From NCBI RefSeq assembly GCF_022512515.1, contig NZ_JAKWBK010000001.1:1674001-1738000 (forward strand): 64,000 bases of DNA. The letters run 5' to 3'. The notes below the pieces were generated by a model. The model did no database searches. It worked only from the letters and a program-made list of their open reading frames with translations, and had not been told where the DNA came from. Positions within the stretch are counted from its first letter, which is position 1. Each line of letters begins with the position of its first letter. Shown here in pieces: positions 37,520 through 46,471 of this stretch. Source of the stretch: Paraniabella hibiscisoli. Lineage in GTDB: Bacteria > Bacteroidota > Bacteroidia > Chitinophagales > Chitinophagaceae. The position numbers and the translations under genes were made by a program.

Positions 37520-37673
37520 TCTTTCGTCTAATCGTATATCACCCCTTAATTGTCGCAGATGCACTCGCTGTATATTCTTTTTACATACCATCTTTGTATG
37601 GTCAATGAGTGGAGCAGCAACCACGCAAACGGGCGACACCGAAAAGCCATACGAGTAGGATAAATCTAATATT

Positions 37674-38123
37674 ATGTCTGACAACAACGTTTCACTACAC
37701 AGGGTGCTTAAAGCATCTCCCGAAAAAGTATACCGTGCTTTCACCGAAAGCCTTGCCATGGCCGCCTGGTTGCCGCCTTATGGGTTTCTTTGCACCGTTC
37801 ATGAAATGAATCCTGAAACAGGCGGATCTTTTAAAATGTCATTTACCAATTTCACCACTGGCAATAGTCATTCTTTTGGTGGTAAATACCTGGAAGTAAA
37901 ACCGAATGAGTTTTTGAAATATACCGACCAGTTTGACGATCCTAACCTGCCTGGAGAAATGGTAACCTCCGTATGGCTATCAAAAAACCTCGCGGGTACT
38001 GATATTAAGATCACCCAGGAGAATATCCCGGAGATGATACCCGCTGCTATGTGCTACCTTGGCTGGCAGGAGTCGCTCGAAAAGTTGGCCAAACTGGTAG
38101 AGCCTGAGATACCAGATGCATAA
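37674..38123 (+). CDS. SRPBCC / AHSA1-like small protein
   Basis: An intact 149-residue cytoplasmic protein with the START-like pattern of the Aha1 C-terminal (AHSA1) family: SLHRVLKASPEKVYRAFTE, AWLPPYGFLC, GGSFKMSF, GKYLEVKPNEFLKYTDQF and the C-terminal helix LGWQESLEKLAKLVE. Members bind small hydrophobic ligands, and many are of unknown role. It is monocistronic, with a wobble-containing terminator downstream. Confidence 0.85.
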   Translation: MSDNNVSLHRVLKASPEKVYRAFTESLAMAAWLPPYGFLCTVHEMNPETGGSFKMSFTNFTTGNSHSFGGKYLEVKPNEFLKYTDQFDDPNLPGEMVTSVWLSKNLAGTDIKITQENIPEMIPAAMCYLGWQESLEKLAKLVEPEIPDA

Positions 38124-38152
38124 TTGAGCAACATTCTATACACAATTATGAA

Positions 38153-38182
38153 AGATCAGCCCGAGGTTGGTCTTTTGTTTTT
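38153..38182 (+). terminator. Terminator after the SRPBCC gene
   Basis: AGATCAGCC pairs with GGTTGGTCT, including two G-U pairs, and is followed by TTTTGTTTTT. Confidence 0.55.
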
Positions 38183-38700
38183 AAGAATCAGGATGTTTTA
38201 CAAAAACGGCGGAACCCTCGCCGGTTTATCAGCAATAATGATTTCATTGACCGCTGCTATACTCGATTAAACATTTTATCCGCGTGCTCAATAAGCATTT
38301 GTGAAAGGTTCAGGACGCCTCTATACTTTTTAATGTTTTCTATTTTATATTTAGCCATTTTTAAAGAAGGAATCTGGCATTACCTGAATGTGAAAAGGTA
38401 ACTATCGGTAAATATTTTTGTATGGATTTACTATTGAATGGGTCCGGAATGGATTATAGAATTTCCCACCTTCTTTTGAAGGCAAAAAATATTTAATTTG
38501 CCAGGATCAGAATATGTTTCGCCTGCTGCCGGTTGAGTTAAGCCAGGTATTTATATTGAGCAAAGACCGGAATATGAATGCCGTTGTCAGGCACCCTCCC
38601 CAATAGCGCGCTTAAATTTTATGATAGTTGTTTTTCACGAACTAACGAGAAATGCGGGCTTCTAAACAACATATTTACAATAGGGGGACTCAAGCTTTGA
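38183..38700. other. Intergenic region without a supportable gene
   Basis: About 520 bp with short broken frames and no start-to-stop frame that reads like a protein. Its right end runs into the B2-like remnant, so it may contain further decayed sequence from the same lost gene cluster. Confidence 0.4.
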
Positions 38701-38859
38701 CATGTAAGTTTATTTTCGTCAGATAGAGCTGTTGAGGTCGTGATTGGTTTTCGAAAGGTCAACAATTTTGAGGCGCATGCCCGGGTGCAAATGGGAGACC
38801 ATATTATTGTTGGATCAATTGGCGCTGAAAATTTTCAGAAATTAGGCGTGTGGGTGTAG
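38701..38859 (+). pseudogene. Remnant of a lasso-peptide B2-like (transglutaminase-fold) protein, C-terminal end
   Basis: A 52-codon open stretch with no start reads AVEVVIGFRKVNNFEAHARVQ, then MGDHIIVGSIGAENFQKLG and a stop at 38857-38859. This follows the C-terminus of lasso peptide B2 proteins, in which a viGvrk element precedes the catalytic His in a HAW motif; here it is HAR. Nothing before 38701 continues the fold in any frame. I read it as the tail of a lost lasso cluster. The match is by eye. Confidence 0.4.
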
Positions 38860-38925
38860 CTGAATTCCGGATTATCTGATTAGATCTCCCCGGTCTCTGA
38901 TATGTGCAGCAGGGATTTAATGAAA

Positions 38926-38950
38926 AAAGCCCCGGATTAGCGAGGGCTTT
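38926..38950 (-). terminator. Terminator after the cold shock gene
   Basis: AAAGCCC pairs with GGGCTTT around an 11-base loop, with T-rich sequence on the minus strand, 20 bp after the csp stop. Confidence 0.65.
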
Positions 38951-38970
38951 AAATGATGATGTCGTATAAA

Positions 38971-39162
38971 TTAAATAACTGTTACGTTAATTGCATTTAA
39001 ACCTTTTTGACCATTTTGAACCTCGTAAGACACACGATTGCCTTCACGGATCTCGTCTACTAAACCTGAAACGTGAACAAAAATGTCTTGACCACCTGTT
39101 GAAGGTGTAATGAAACCGAAACCCTTGGTTTCATTAAAAAACTTAACTGTACCTTCTTGCAT
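38971..39162 (-). CDS. cspA: Cold shock protein (CspA family)
   Basis: An intact 63-residue single OB-fold RNA-binding protein. RNP1 is KGFGFITP and RNP2 is DIFVHVSG; the start MQEGTVKFFNETKGFGF is standard for the family. These proteins melt RNA secondary structure and are often cold- or growth-phase regulated. It is monocistronic with a terminator. Confidence 0.95.
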   Translation of the reverse strand: MQEGTVKFFNETKGFGFITPSTGGQDIFVHVSGLVDEIREGNRVSYEVQNGQKGLNAINVTVI

Positions 39163-39213
39163 AAAATTCTTGTATAAAAATTAATAAAGAACAAATATAC
39201 AAAAGAATATTCG

Positions 39214-39384
39214 TCATGTGTTGGAGTGTTTGCTCTTTAGCAGCGTAATCATTTGCCTAATGATCGCCCTACCGGGCTGCACATAAGGCATAACACGCTG
39301 AATGATATCACGGTAGAAATAATCCGGCGATAAGCAACAGTTGCTGTATTCTTTAAGAAATAAGGCAAGTTTAGTAGGGTTTAC
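39214..39384 (-). CDS. Possible small protein (~57 aa), unrecognised
   Basis: A coherent minus-strand frame without a start (VNPTKLALFLKEYS, then LSPDYFYRDIIQRVMPYVQ) runs to a stop at 39214-39216. An ATG at about 39390 lies one frame over and would join with a single indel, which is plausible here given the frequent indels. Residue choice looks protein-like, but I recognise no family. Confidence 0.3.
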   Translation of the reverse strand, partial: VNPTKLALFLKEYSNCCLSPDYFYRDIIQRVMPYVQPGRAIIRQMITLLKSKHSNT

Positions 39385-39425
39385 TCATCCTGGGTGTTTA
39401 TAATAACGAATGCCTGGCGTGCAGG

Positions 39426-40512
39426 TCAATCCTTGCCGCCGTGTGTTTTTAGATGTGCAACGTGAGATGCAACGGCCTCATACATAGAGCCATGCTCTAT
39501 ATAAGGTATATTCAGGTCGGTACATGCCTGTTTGATTATTGAGCTGATGGCAGGGTAATGAATATGAGAGATCTTTGGGAATAAATGATGTTCAACCTGA
39601 AAGTTAAGCCCGCCCACCCACCATGTTATGAGTTTATTGGTGGTTGCAAAGTTTGCCGTGGTTTTTAGCTGATGCAGCGCCCATTCGTCCTCCATTTTAT
39701 TAGTTGGCTGTGTTGCTGTGGGAAAAGCTGTTTCCTCAATAACATGTGCCAATTGAAATACCAGGCTAAGTATAATGCCACTAGATGCAGCGAATACCAA
39801 AAAGCCTATGCACCAGGGCACAAAACCAACCATCAGGATCGGCAGGATAATGAATAAATACAAATGCAATCCTTTGAAAAACCAAAACAGGACATGGTCA
39901 ATACGCCTGAATTTTTTAAAGGCACATTGCCTACCTTATTACGGAAGTACTTTTTATAATCGGTATAGAAAACCCAGGCTATGTACAAAAGTCCGTACAG
40001 GAGCCAAAAGTACATATGCTGAAATTTGTGAAAGCCGTGTCGCTTTTGATGAGGCGCCATTCTTAGCAGTATGCCAGCTTCTATATCATCGTCCACGCCT
40101 CCAATATTTGTATAGGCGTGGTGAACGATATTGTGTTTGGTGTTCCACATAAAGCTGCTTGCGCCTAAGAGATCCAAGGTGTAGGCCGCTGCCATGTTTA
40201 CCTTCGTATTATTGCTGAAACTGCCATGTGCGCCGTCATGCATCACATTAAATCCAATTGCGGCAGTTAGCAGGCCCAGGAAAAGGCATTCCGTTAGCGC
40301 AAGCCATGCCTGCGGCGTATAAAAACCAGGTGAACATATATCAGTATATAACTAAGGATCAGGAAAGTTGCTTTGACGTAAAGACCTGAGTTCCCTGTTG
40401 GCGCTAAATTATTGACCCGGAAATACTCATTTACTCTTTTCTTGAGCTCAGCATATATCGAAATACTGGGGGAATAAAATTTGGGGGTAATTATAGCTTT
40501 ATTCATTTGCAA
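39426..40512 (-). CDS. Membrane fatty acid desaturase (acyl-lipid/acyl-CoA type), two apparent frameshifts
   Basis: A di-iron membrane desaturase that adds a double bond to membrane fatty acids. The three histidine boxes are in order: HDGAH, HNIVHH and FQVEHHLFP (QxxHH), the linoleoyl-CoA/delta-5/6 desaturase pattern without a cytochrome b5 domain. Helices surround the boxes. The frame breaks near 40325 (T run of 5 needs 6, restoring VFYTPQAWLALT) and near 39917 (A run of 6 needs 7, restoring PLKKFRRIDHVLFWF). The rejoined length, ~362 aa, is normal. It lies near cspA, and both fit cold adaptation, though they are separate units. Confidence 0.9.
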
Positions 40513-40825
40513 TCATTAATGTAATAAGTCGTTACTAGGAGAAATCTTGGGAATTTGGTATAAAAAACATGTTAGTCGGATACTGTTCTATGTGCCGGTA
40601 TAATGTACCTCTGATATGCAAATATAGCCTGTTACTACCGCAATGGACTGTTAATAGTGTCTGTATCTATTCTAAGTTTCAATTCGCAGAAGTTTATACG
40701 TCGGCCTTTTAAATTCCTCACACATCTGAGCTATGTAGTTCATGTGAAAGGATAAGTCTACTTCAGCAATTTATATCATTTTCGTATTGATCTGGATAAA
40801 TGATATTGCAGGCAGTCCTCATTAA

Positions 40826-40852
40826 AAAAGGCCAACCTTAGTTGACCTTTTT
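40826..40852. terminator. Hairpin next to tRNA-end-like copy A
   Basis: AAAAGGCCAA pairs with TTGACCTTTT (one G-U pair) and lies directly beside the tRNA-3'-end-like sequence at 40854. It reads as a terminator on either strand. Confidence 0.6.
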
Positions 40853-40853
40853 A

Positions 40854-40898
40854 GCTCCCCCTGCTGGACTTTTATTGAACCAAATTTTGTATGATTTG
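40854..40898 (-). repeat. tRNA-3'-end-like sequence, copy A (possible attachment-site relic)
   Basis: GCTCCCCCTGCTGGAC is the reverse complement of a common Bacteroidota tRNA acceptor/T-stem end; TTGAACC, the T-loop part, follows a few bases on. There is no tRNA body next to it. Related copies B (42326) and C (48681) have the same hairpin-then-tRNA-end order. Confidence 0.5.
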
Positions 40899-40948
40899 AA
40901 AGCACTTGTTGAACTTACCGATAGATATAATAGATGACCTACAAAATT

Positions 40949-42211
40949 TCAGTATCTGAACGTATACGAGATCATCAGATAAGCCCATATCGGAATGCGT
41001 TTATGATCGGGAAGTTTCTTCAAATACTCCATTTGCTTTTGTGCAATGTAATACGAAAAGCCCTGGTTAATTTCGAGGTTTTTGATGGGTGTAAGTCTGA
41101 TCGACAGATCATTTTCAAATCCTAAATATTTCTTCTCATTCATTCCCTGGTCGTTTATCAGTGGATGCTGTATATAAAATAGATGATAATCTGACCTGAT
41201 CGATATCTTTTTGCCGACAGGGAAGAGGGCGAACAAATAAGGGTTAACCAGCCCCTTATTATTTACGTCTGCCGGAAATTTTGTAAAGAAGTTCATGTTG
41301 CCCATAAATTTCCAGGCCACCCCATAAAGTACGTCGAAGTTATTAGATTGATAATCGGAGTTCGTTTTATCGCCGCTTAGGATTTCTGCACCCAGTCGAA
41401 GGGTAACGGGGCGGTAGGTTAGCTTTAGCTCCGGCTGCAGGTAGTAAGCATTAAGCCGTTTGTTGGCGTTTGCTTTGCCATATTGGTAGTACCCGCTTAC
41501 AGTAATATAAAGAATCTCTCGTTCCCATTCAATGCGGCCACCACTTGTAAACCGCTTGTAGATTTTCTGGGTTTTAAAAAATCTACAGCATTAATCGTAG
41601 TAACTGTTACTGCCTCTCCGGGGCGGTAGGCAAGGTGGTGAATCAGCAGCCACTTATATTTGTGGTCTGCAACCGGGGAAATGTTTTTATCAAGCCATGG
41701 TTTGTATTTGCGGGTTGCTAATGTAAAAAAATCAGTTGAGAGCTTAGCGTTGTTGTAGGTTAGTCTGAGACCTTCGTGCGATCTGCTTTGTTGCGCCCAG
41801 GGGGCATCCGAAAAAATTCTACCATTGTCTAAAAGAACGCCCTGTCTGCCTATTTTAACTGTAAGGTTATCAAAGACTTTTTCTGAAGGTATAACTCGAA
41901 AGCATTGATGCCGCCGACAGAAGAAGGCTTATCTCCCTTACCCCATAAATGGATTTCCTGTAAGGAGGTGTGAAACAAAAAGTCCTTTTGAGAGTAGCTT
42001 ATATTGAGTCTATTTCGCTGGCTCGCATATAATTCAGTTTGAACGCTGTCATTGGTAATCTGGCTATAACTATTTCTGTATTCTACTCTAGGTCTTATTT
42101 CAAGGCTTATGGATAATTTTTTTGTAGACTGCTATCTTGGCCTCTCACGCTTCCGGAAAAAAGTAAGCCAAAACATAGACAGTTTTTTAGTATGTTTTTC
42201 GAACTTTCCAT
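40949..42211 (-). CDS. Alginate-export-like outer-membrane porin (frameshifted)
   Basis: The rejoined frames make a ~420-residue barrel. The signal peptide starts at 42211 (MESSKNILKNCLCFGLLFSG), early strands read LSISLEIRPRVEYRNSY, then comes the alginate_exp-like core VKIGRQGVLLDNGRIFSD and HEGLRLTYNNAKLSTDFF, and the protein ends WAYLMISYTFRY with a terminal aromatic. Breaks lie near 42118 (A run), 41895 and 41590. The family includes channels for sugars and other small molecules; the substrate here is unknown. It lies between tRNA-end-like copies A and B and may be cargo or chromosomal. Confidence 0.75.
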
Positions 42212-42281
42212 TCTAATAAGTCGGGAAAAATAAACTAAATTATTAATCTACAAAATTAGTAGATTAATAATTTGAAAGAAA

Positions 42282-42314
42282 AAAGAGATTCAAACTATCT
42301 GCTTGAATCTCTTT
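42282..42314. terminator. Hairpin next to tRNA-end-like copy B
   Basis: AAAGAGATTCAA pairs perfectly with TTGAATCTCTTT, 9-base loop, T5 on the plus strand and A-rich on the other. Confidence 0.7.
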
Positions 42315-42325
42315 TTGTCATTACT

Positions 42326-42370
42326 GCTCCCCCTGCTGGACTAAATTTGAACCAAATAACTCAGGATTTG
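42326..42370 (-). repeat. tRNA-3'-end-like sequence, copy B (possible att site, left edge of island I)
   Basis: It begins GCTCCCCCTGCTGGAC and continues GAACCAAATAACTCAGGAT. The second half is nearly identical to copy C at 48681 (one mismatch in that stretch), which marks B and C as the closest pair and the likely ends of the 6.3-kb island between them. Confidence 0.55.
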
Positions 42371-42448
42371 ATGAATTTTGTGACATTATTTGATTGAAAC
42401 ACCTATCATACTATGACTTCGAATAATACTATAAAAGACGCGTTTATA

Positions 42449-42799
42449 TTAATGATTTTCAATTATTAGATTATCATTTTCGTCTACTTTAAGTAATAAA
42501 GGAGTACTGTCATAGCTAAACATGACGGGTGAATTACCAGCCCATTTGATGGCGGCTTTTATCCTTTCAAATAATTCTGTGCTATCATCGAGAATATAAT
42601 GAATTTTTTGGTCGATTTTTTCGACTTCAGACTGCGTTTCTAATATTTGATCTAGTTGTTCAATATAGATACGCTGGAAAGCTTGTTCATCTTTGAATTT
42701 TTCAATTCCTGAGAGAAGTTCACTTTTTTGTTTTTCCAGTCTTTCGACTTCTTTTAGTGTTGAATAGACTTTTTCTAAAAAATCCTTTTCCGTTATCAT
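42449..42799 (-). CDS. Small coiled-coil protein, unknown
   Basis: 116 residues, intact. The first ~75 residues are a continuous charged helix (VERLEKQKSELLSGIEKFKD, then VEKIDQKIHYIL), likely a coiled coil. The C-terminal ~35 residues form a short beta-rich end (PVMFSYDSTPLLLKVDENDN). No signal peptide and no family recognised. It is the first gene inside island I and divergent from the protease gene. Confidence 0.5.
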   Translation of the reverse strand: MITEKDFLEKVYSTLKEVERLEKQKSELLSGIEKFKDEQAFQRIYIEQLDQILETQSEVEKIDQKIHYILDDSTELFERIKAAIKWAGNSPVMFSYDSTPLLLKVDENDNLIIENH

Positions 42800-42971
42800 T
42801 AACTTTTATTTTTTACTTAAAAATACCCTAAAAGTAGCTCGGCTTTTGTAGATAAAAAACGGGAAAAATACCCCTTTTAAATACCTTAACTAATTGTACT
42901 TTCCAGTCAGTAATTCATTTTGGTGAGAAATTGCCGATGAAATAGAAAATTATAACCCAAATTATCACTGC

Positions 42972-44212
42972 ATGAAGAGTCTTATCATCCTCTTGTTATT
43001 TGCCATACATTTAGTTGCTTGTAAAAGTAAGAACTCTAAAAGCATTACAGACGTAAAGAGTGTAGTTATTTCAAATGTAGGGGAGTTCATCATAACTGAC
43101 AGTTCATTGGCAAAAGAAATGGAAACTGTCGATACAATTCCTGAAAATTCATTAGACGAAGATCAACTCAATCAATTGGTTCCTTTGCGGTTTGACTCCG
43201 CGATAGGAATTCAAGTTTTAAAAAATTACGCTAGTTATGATCAAGTCCTAAATGAGCTAGTTGCCAGGTAGGAGCTGGGATTATATACGATTTTGGGAGA
43301 TTCAACTATACGTAAATCTGGCTTCAACAGGGCAAGACTATTCGAAAAAATAGAGACAGCAAAACTTATTGAGGTGAGAGGCTTGATTCAATCGTTAGAA
43401 AAAGCAATTTACAACGACAGGTCATTTCCGATTTATAACATCCTGGATACATCAAAAGTTGCCTACGCAAAAAAGTCCTTTGCCTTTTGAGTAAAGCAAA
43501 GCTTCCTCCGAATATACTTTCTAGGAAAATAACTACCGTCGCAATAGATCGCGATCTGTTATCGATTGCAAAAACATATAATATTTGTGAAACATCGAAA
43601 AGATGGAAATATGATAGAGATGTTCAATTTTCCGAATGTACGGCTTTTGCTATTTCCGAAGATTTGGTGTTAACCGCAGGTCATTGCATTGACGCAAGTA
43701 ACTTTCGCAATTTTTATTTTATGCTTGGTTTCGATAGGGATCCTATGAGTAGCATTACAATAGATAGTTCTAACATTTTTGAGCCAGTAGAATTCATAGA
43801 CGGCATTAAAGAAAGCTCACGGGGAATGGATTTTGCACTTATACGAGTGCACAAAAAAATCCCCCAAAATAAAATATACTCATGCTCTAGTGTGAAATCA
43901 CTACAGAGCCAAGAAAGATTTTATATGGTTGGGCATCCTTTGGGAACATATGCAAAGATATCTATAGATGGGATCTTATTAGAAAACACGAATAAGTATT
44001 ATTTCCAACTAGCGATAGACGCATTTGGAGGGAATTCTGGATCTCCCGTATTAAGCGAGTTTGAGCATAAAGTGAAAGGAATTCTTATCTCCGGGCATAC
44101 CGATTTAGTCGAAGGGAAAAGTTGTTCCGAATTTGTCTTTTGCGACTCGAAAACCCATTGTTCAGGTGAAAAGTCTTTAGGATTTCCAGTGTATTTGATC
44201 GCCCGAAGGTAA
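42972..44212 (+). CDS. Trypsin-like serine protease lipoprotein with internal stop and frameshift
   Basis: MKSLIILLLFAIHLVAC is a lipoprotein signal. The C-terminal half is a chymotrypsin-fold protease: His in VLTAGHC, Asp in MDFALIRV and Ser in GGNSGSPV, the complete triad. Reading the locus as one gene needs read-through of an in-frame TAG at 43269-43271, with coherent protein on both sides (VLNELVAR before, ELGLYTILGDS after), and one A added near 43476 (AYAKKVLCLLSKAK). The stop could be a real nonsense mutation or a base error; the A run is likely an error. It could process exported peptides from island I, but that is only positional. Alternatively there are two genes. Confidence 0.7.
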
Positions 44213-44339
44213 AGGCTTATTTGAGCAAACATCCACTTCCTAACAATCTATAAAAGTAAGTAAACACTAAAGAGATAATGTTTCTCCTCAAAAGGGACAG
44301 AAAATCTAATTAGATATTTTTTATCAAAAACTAACAACA

Positions 44340-45633
44340 ATGAAATCATCTCTATTTAGCTACCTTCTGATAGTTACACTGATTTTTTCGGAATAGAAGT
44401 AAAAGGACAGGAACAACTACTTCGAAAAATGGTTGACGCGAAATCAACACATAAAAGAAGTTTGCCTCAGTACAATTTAGATAAATCAGTTAGTATCCCC
44501 TCCGGAGGCAGCGCCTTGGGTTTTACAGGTTTTAATCCACAGATTGGCGGAAAAGGATCTATTATCAAGCTAACTGGCACCGGTTTCAGTGATGGGATAA
44601 AAGTTAGCATTGGAGGAGTGCCAATGAAAAAATTAGCGTCACGAGCTCTACAGAAATTCAGGTACAGTTGGAGGAAGAAGTAAATGGGGAAATTGCAATT
44701 ACGTCTTCAAAGGGACAAACGGTTTCCTTGTCTGGTTTTAAATACGTTGGGCCGCCTGAAATTATCTCTATTAGCAAGAAGAAATTGGAAGAAGGTGACA
44801 AGCTTAATATTGTCGGAAAAAATTTTACTAATGATGTAGATGTCTCGATTGATGGCATAGAGCAAACTGTAACTATATTGAATGATACTGAGGTTGAATT
44901 GATAGTCGAAGGGCCTGTAAGTAAGGGGTTAATTAAATTAAAAACGCCTGTAGGTGAGACTTCTTACGGTGGCAGTACACCATTTGATGCCGCAGCCAAT
45001 ATCACTGTACCATTGCAAGGGCAGGGAATAAATATTATTCCGACTCCGACTTTTAATTTTACCCAAATACATGGAGGCGATAATTTTGGTTTTCGACTTG
45101 GATTATGGGGGAACATGCTTGGTACTGACAGCACAATGGAAAAAGTGGTTAGCAACTTACTTGTCCCCCAAATCAGCTTATTTGGTTTAAGAGGTGAGGG
45201 ACTATTGCGCCTTACTAACTTAGATCAGAAAAATAGTGTGGGCTTATCTTTTCAATTAAACCTTCTATTGAAGAAGGTCTCCTACTATGATACTAGCAGT
45301 AAGGATGTTTCTTCCTTCAACCCATTTGTATTGCATCCCAAAGTCGGTATGACGTTTAACCTATTCAACAATTACGTCTTCATCGGCAGTTATCTGAACT
45401 TGCTTTCAGTTGCAAAAGAAAACGAGAAATTCGAAACATTTTTCAGTACTAGAAAGTCAACATTTATTTATCCAAACTTCAATTTGGGAGGAATTTTTGA
45501 TTTTGAAGGAAGTAAGCAGAGTATAAAAGTTGAACTGGATCTTGTAGTTCATAATGGCGAAACACGAATGCTGTTCCAGACGAGAGATAAAGTAATTCCA
45601 TATCTTAAAATTGCACTGTTAAGCGATTTGTAG
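44340..45633 (+). CDS. IPT/TIG-domain protein with outer-membrane barrel-like C-terminus (frameshifted)
   Basis: It starts MKSSLFSYLLIVTLIFFGIEVKG, a signal peptide, after adding one T near 44385. Two IPT/TIG Ig-like domains follow: GKGSIIKLTGTGFSDGIKVS and EGDKLNIVGKNFTNDVDVSI, joined by adding one A near 44627. The last ~190 residues look like a small beta-barrel (VGLSFQLNLLLKKVSYYD, then FIGSYLNLLSVAKE, then IPYLKIALLSDL). Predicted outer-membrane or cell-surface protein, role unknown. It is in the same direction as the flanking protease and peptide operon. Confidence 0.65.
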
Positions 45634-45934
45634 GATATAAAATATTCGTAGTAGCATTGTTTAAATTTTTTATATCGTGAATTTCTTAATGCCTAATGAC
45701 GCAAGCTAGTTTACAGGTACGGTTTGGGAAGTGGATCGCGGCGTAATGACGGGACGCAGCTAACTACCAAAAAGGAGCATATCAAAAAGAAGTGCTCGGA
45801 CACGCTCTGCTTTTCTTTAAAAATCTAAAATTTGCATTTAATAATGCACCCAATTTATCTAAGCCCTTTCATGTTTAATATTTTTGGAAATGTCATTTGA
45901 AAAGTCTAACTTCAGAATCTAAATTATTGCTGCA
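45634..45934 (+). promoter_or_regulatory. Leader region of the repeat-peptide operon, with a possible promoter at 45879
   Basis: 300 bp with no supported gene. TATTTTTG at 45879-45886 fits the Bacteroidota -7 element TAnnTTTG, 49 bp before the peptide start, but I see no good -33 TTG at the usual spacing. The promoter call is therefore weak. Confidence 0.3.
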
Positions 45935-46428
45935 ATGAAACTTGACACTACTTCCCCCAAAAGTCTTCTCTTGAAAATGAGAGTCAATCTGCAAAGCTTA
46001 AAACGATTCACGAACTCAAGGATACAGAAGCAAGAAAGCCAAAAGCGCTTGAGTCACTGAAGGCCAAACTGAGTTCATTAGCGGCGTCGTTACCTGATGA
46101 TGAAAGGACGATGCTTGCTCAATTAGTCGGGAGTGATGCTGACGAGAAACAAACCAACTCTAGCTACGAAAATCAGGTGCATACAAATCCGCAACAGTCG
46201 CATAGCACTGGTGGAGGGATCGAAAAGGAAGTATTTACTAAGCCTCAGCAATCGCACAGTACTGTTGGCGTTATTGAGAAAGCAGTTTTCACAAAACCGC
46301 AACAGTCGCATAGCACTGGTGGAGGGATCGAAAAGGAAGTGTTCGCTAAGCATCAACAATCCGTTAGTACTGACGATGGGACAGGCCAATCCTCGCCCTC
46401 TGATCAAAATAAGAAGACTCAGGACTGA
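45935..46428 (+). CDS. Repeat-containing small protein, candidate precursor peptide
   Basis: Adding one C to the run of 5 near 45955 gives a 164-residue protein starting MKLDTTSPQKSSLENE. Residues 1-80 are helical and charged, like a leader or scaffold, with LAASLPDDERTMLAQLV at ~49-65. Then come three 18-residue repeats and a partial fourth with the core QQSHSTGGGIEKEVF, and a polar tail. The DDER motif also occurs near the start of both oxygenases that follow in the same operon. No signal peptide. It could be a RiPP precursor with multiple cores or a disordered structural protein. No family recognised. Confidence 0.6.
46183..46428 (+). repeat. 54-bp coding tandem repeat (18-residue units)
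   Basis: Units begin at 46183, 46237 and 46291, with a degenerate fourth at 46345. Units 1 and 3 are almost identical in DNA. Unit 2 keeps the QQSHST and IEK amino acids with many silent changes, which suggests that the peptide sequence is under selection. Confidence 0.8.
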
Positions 46429-46471
46429 TAATTATATAACTTTATTTACTCGCTACAAATAATCTAATGAA

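Noticed and set aside
40854..40898. A functional tRNA gene
   Set aside because: Only the acceptor and part of the T-arm are recognisable; there is an insertion in the T-arm and no anticodon or D-arm can be found beside it.
46123..46407. Minus-strand frame of ~94 residues over the repeat peptide
   Set aside because: It is the antisense shadow of the 54-bp repeat and has no protein-like features or ribosome site.
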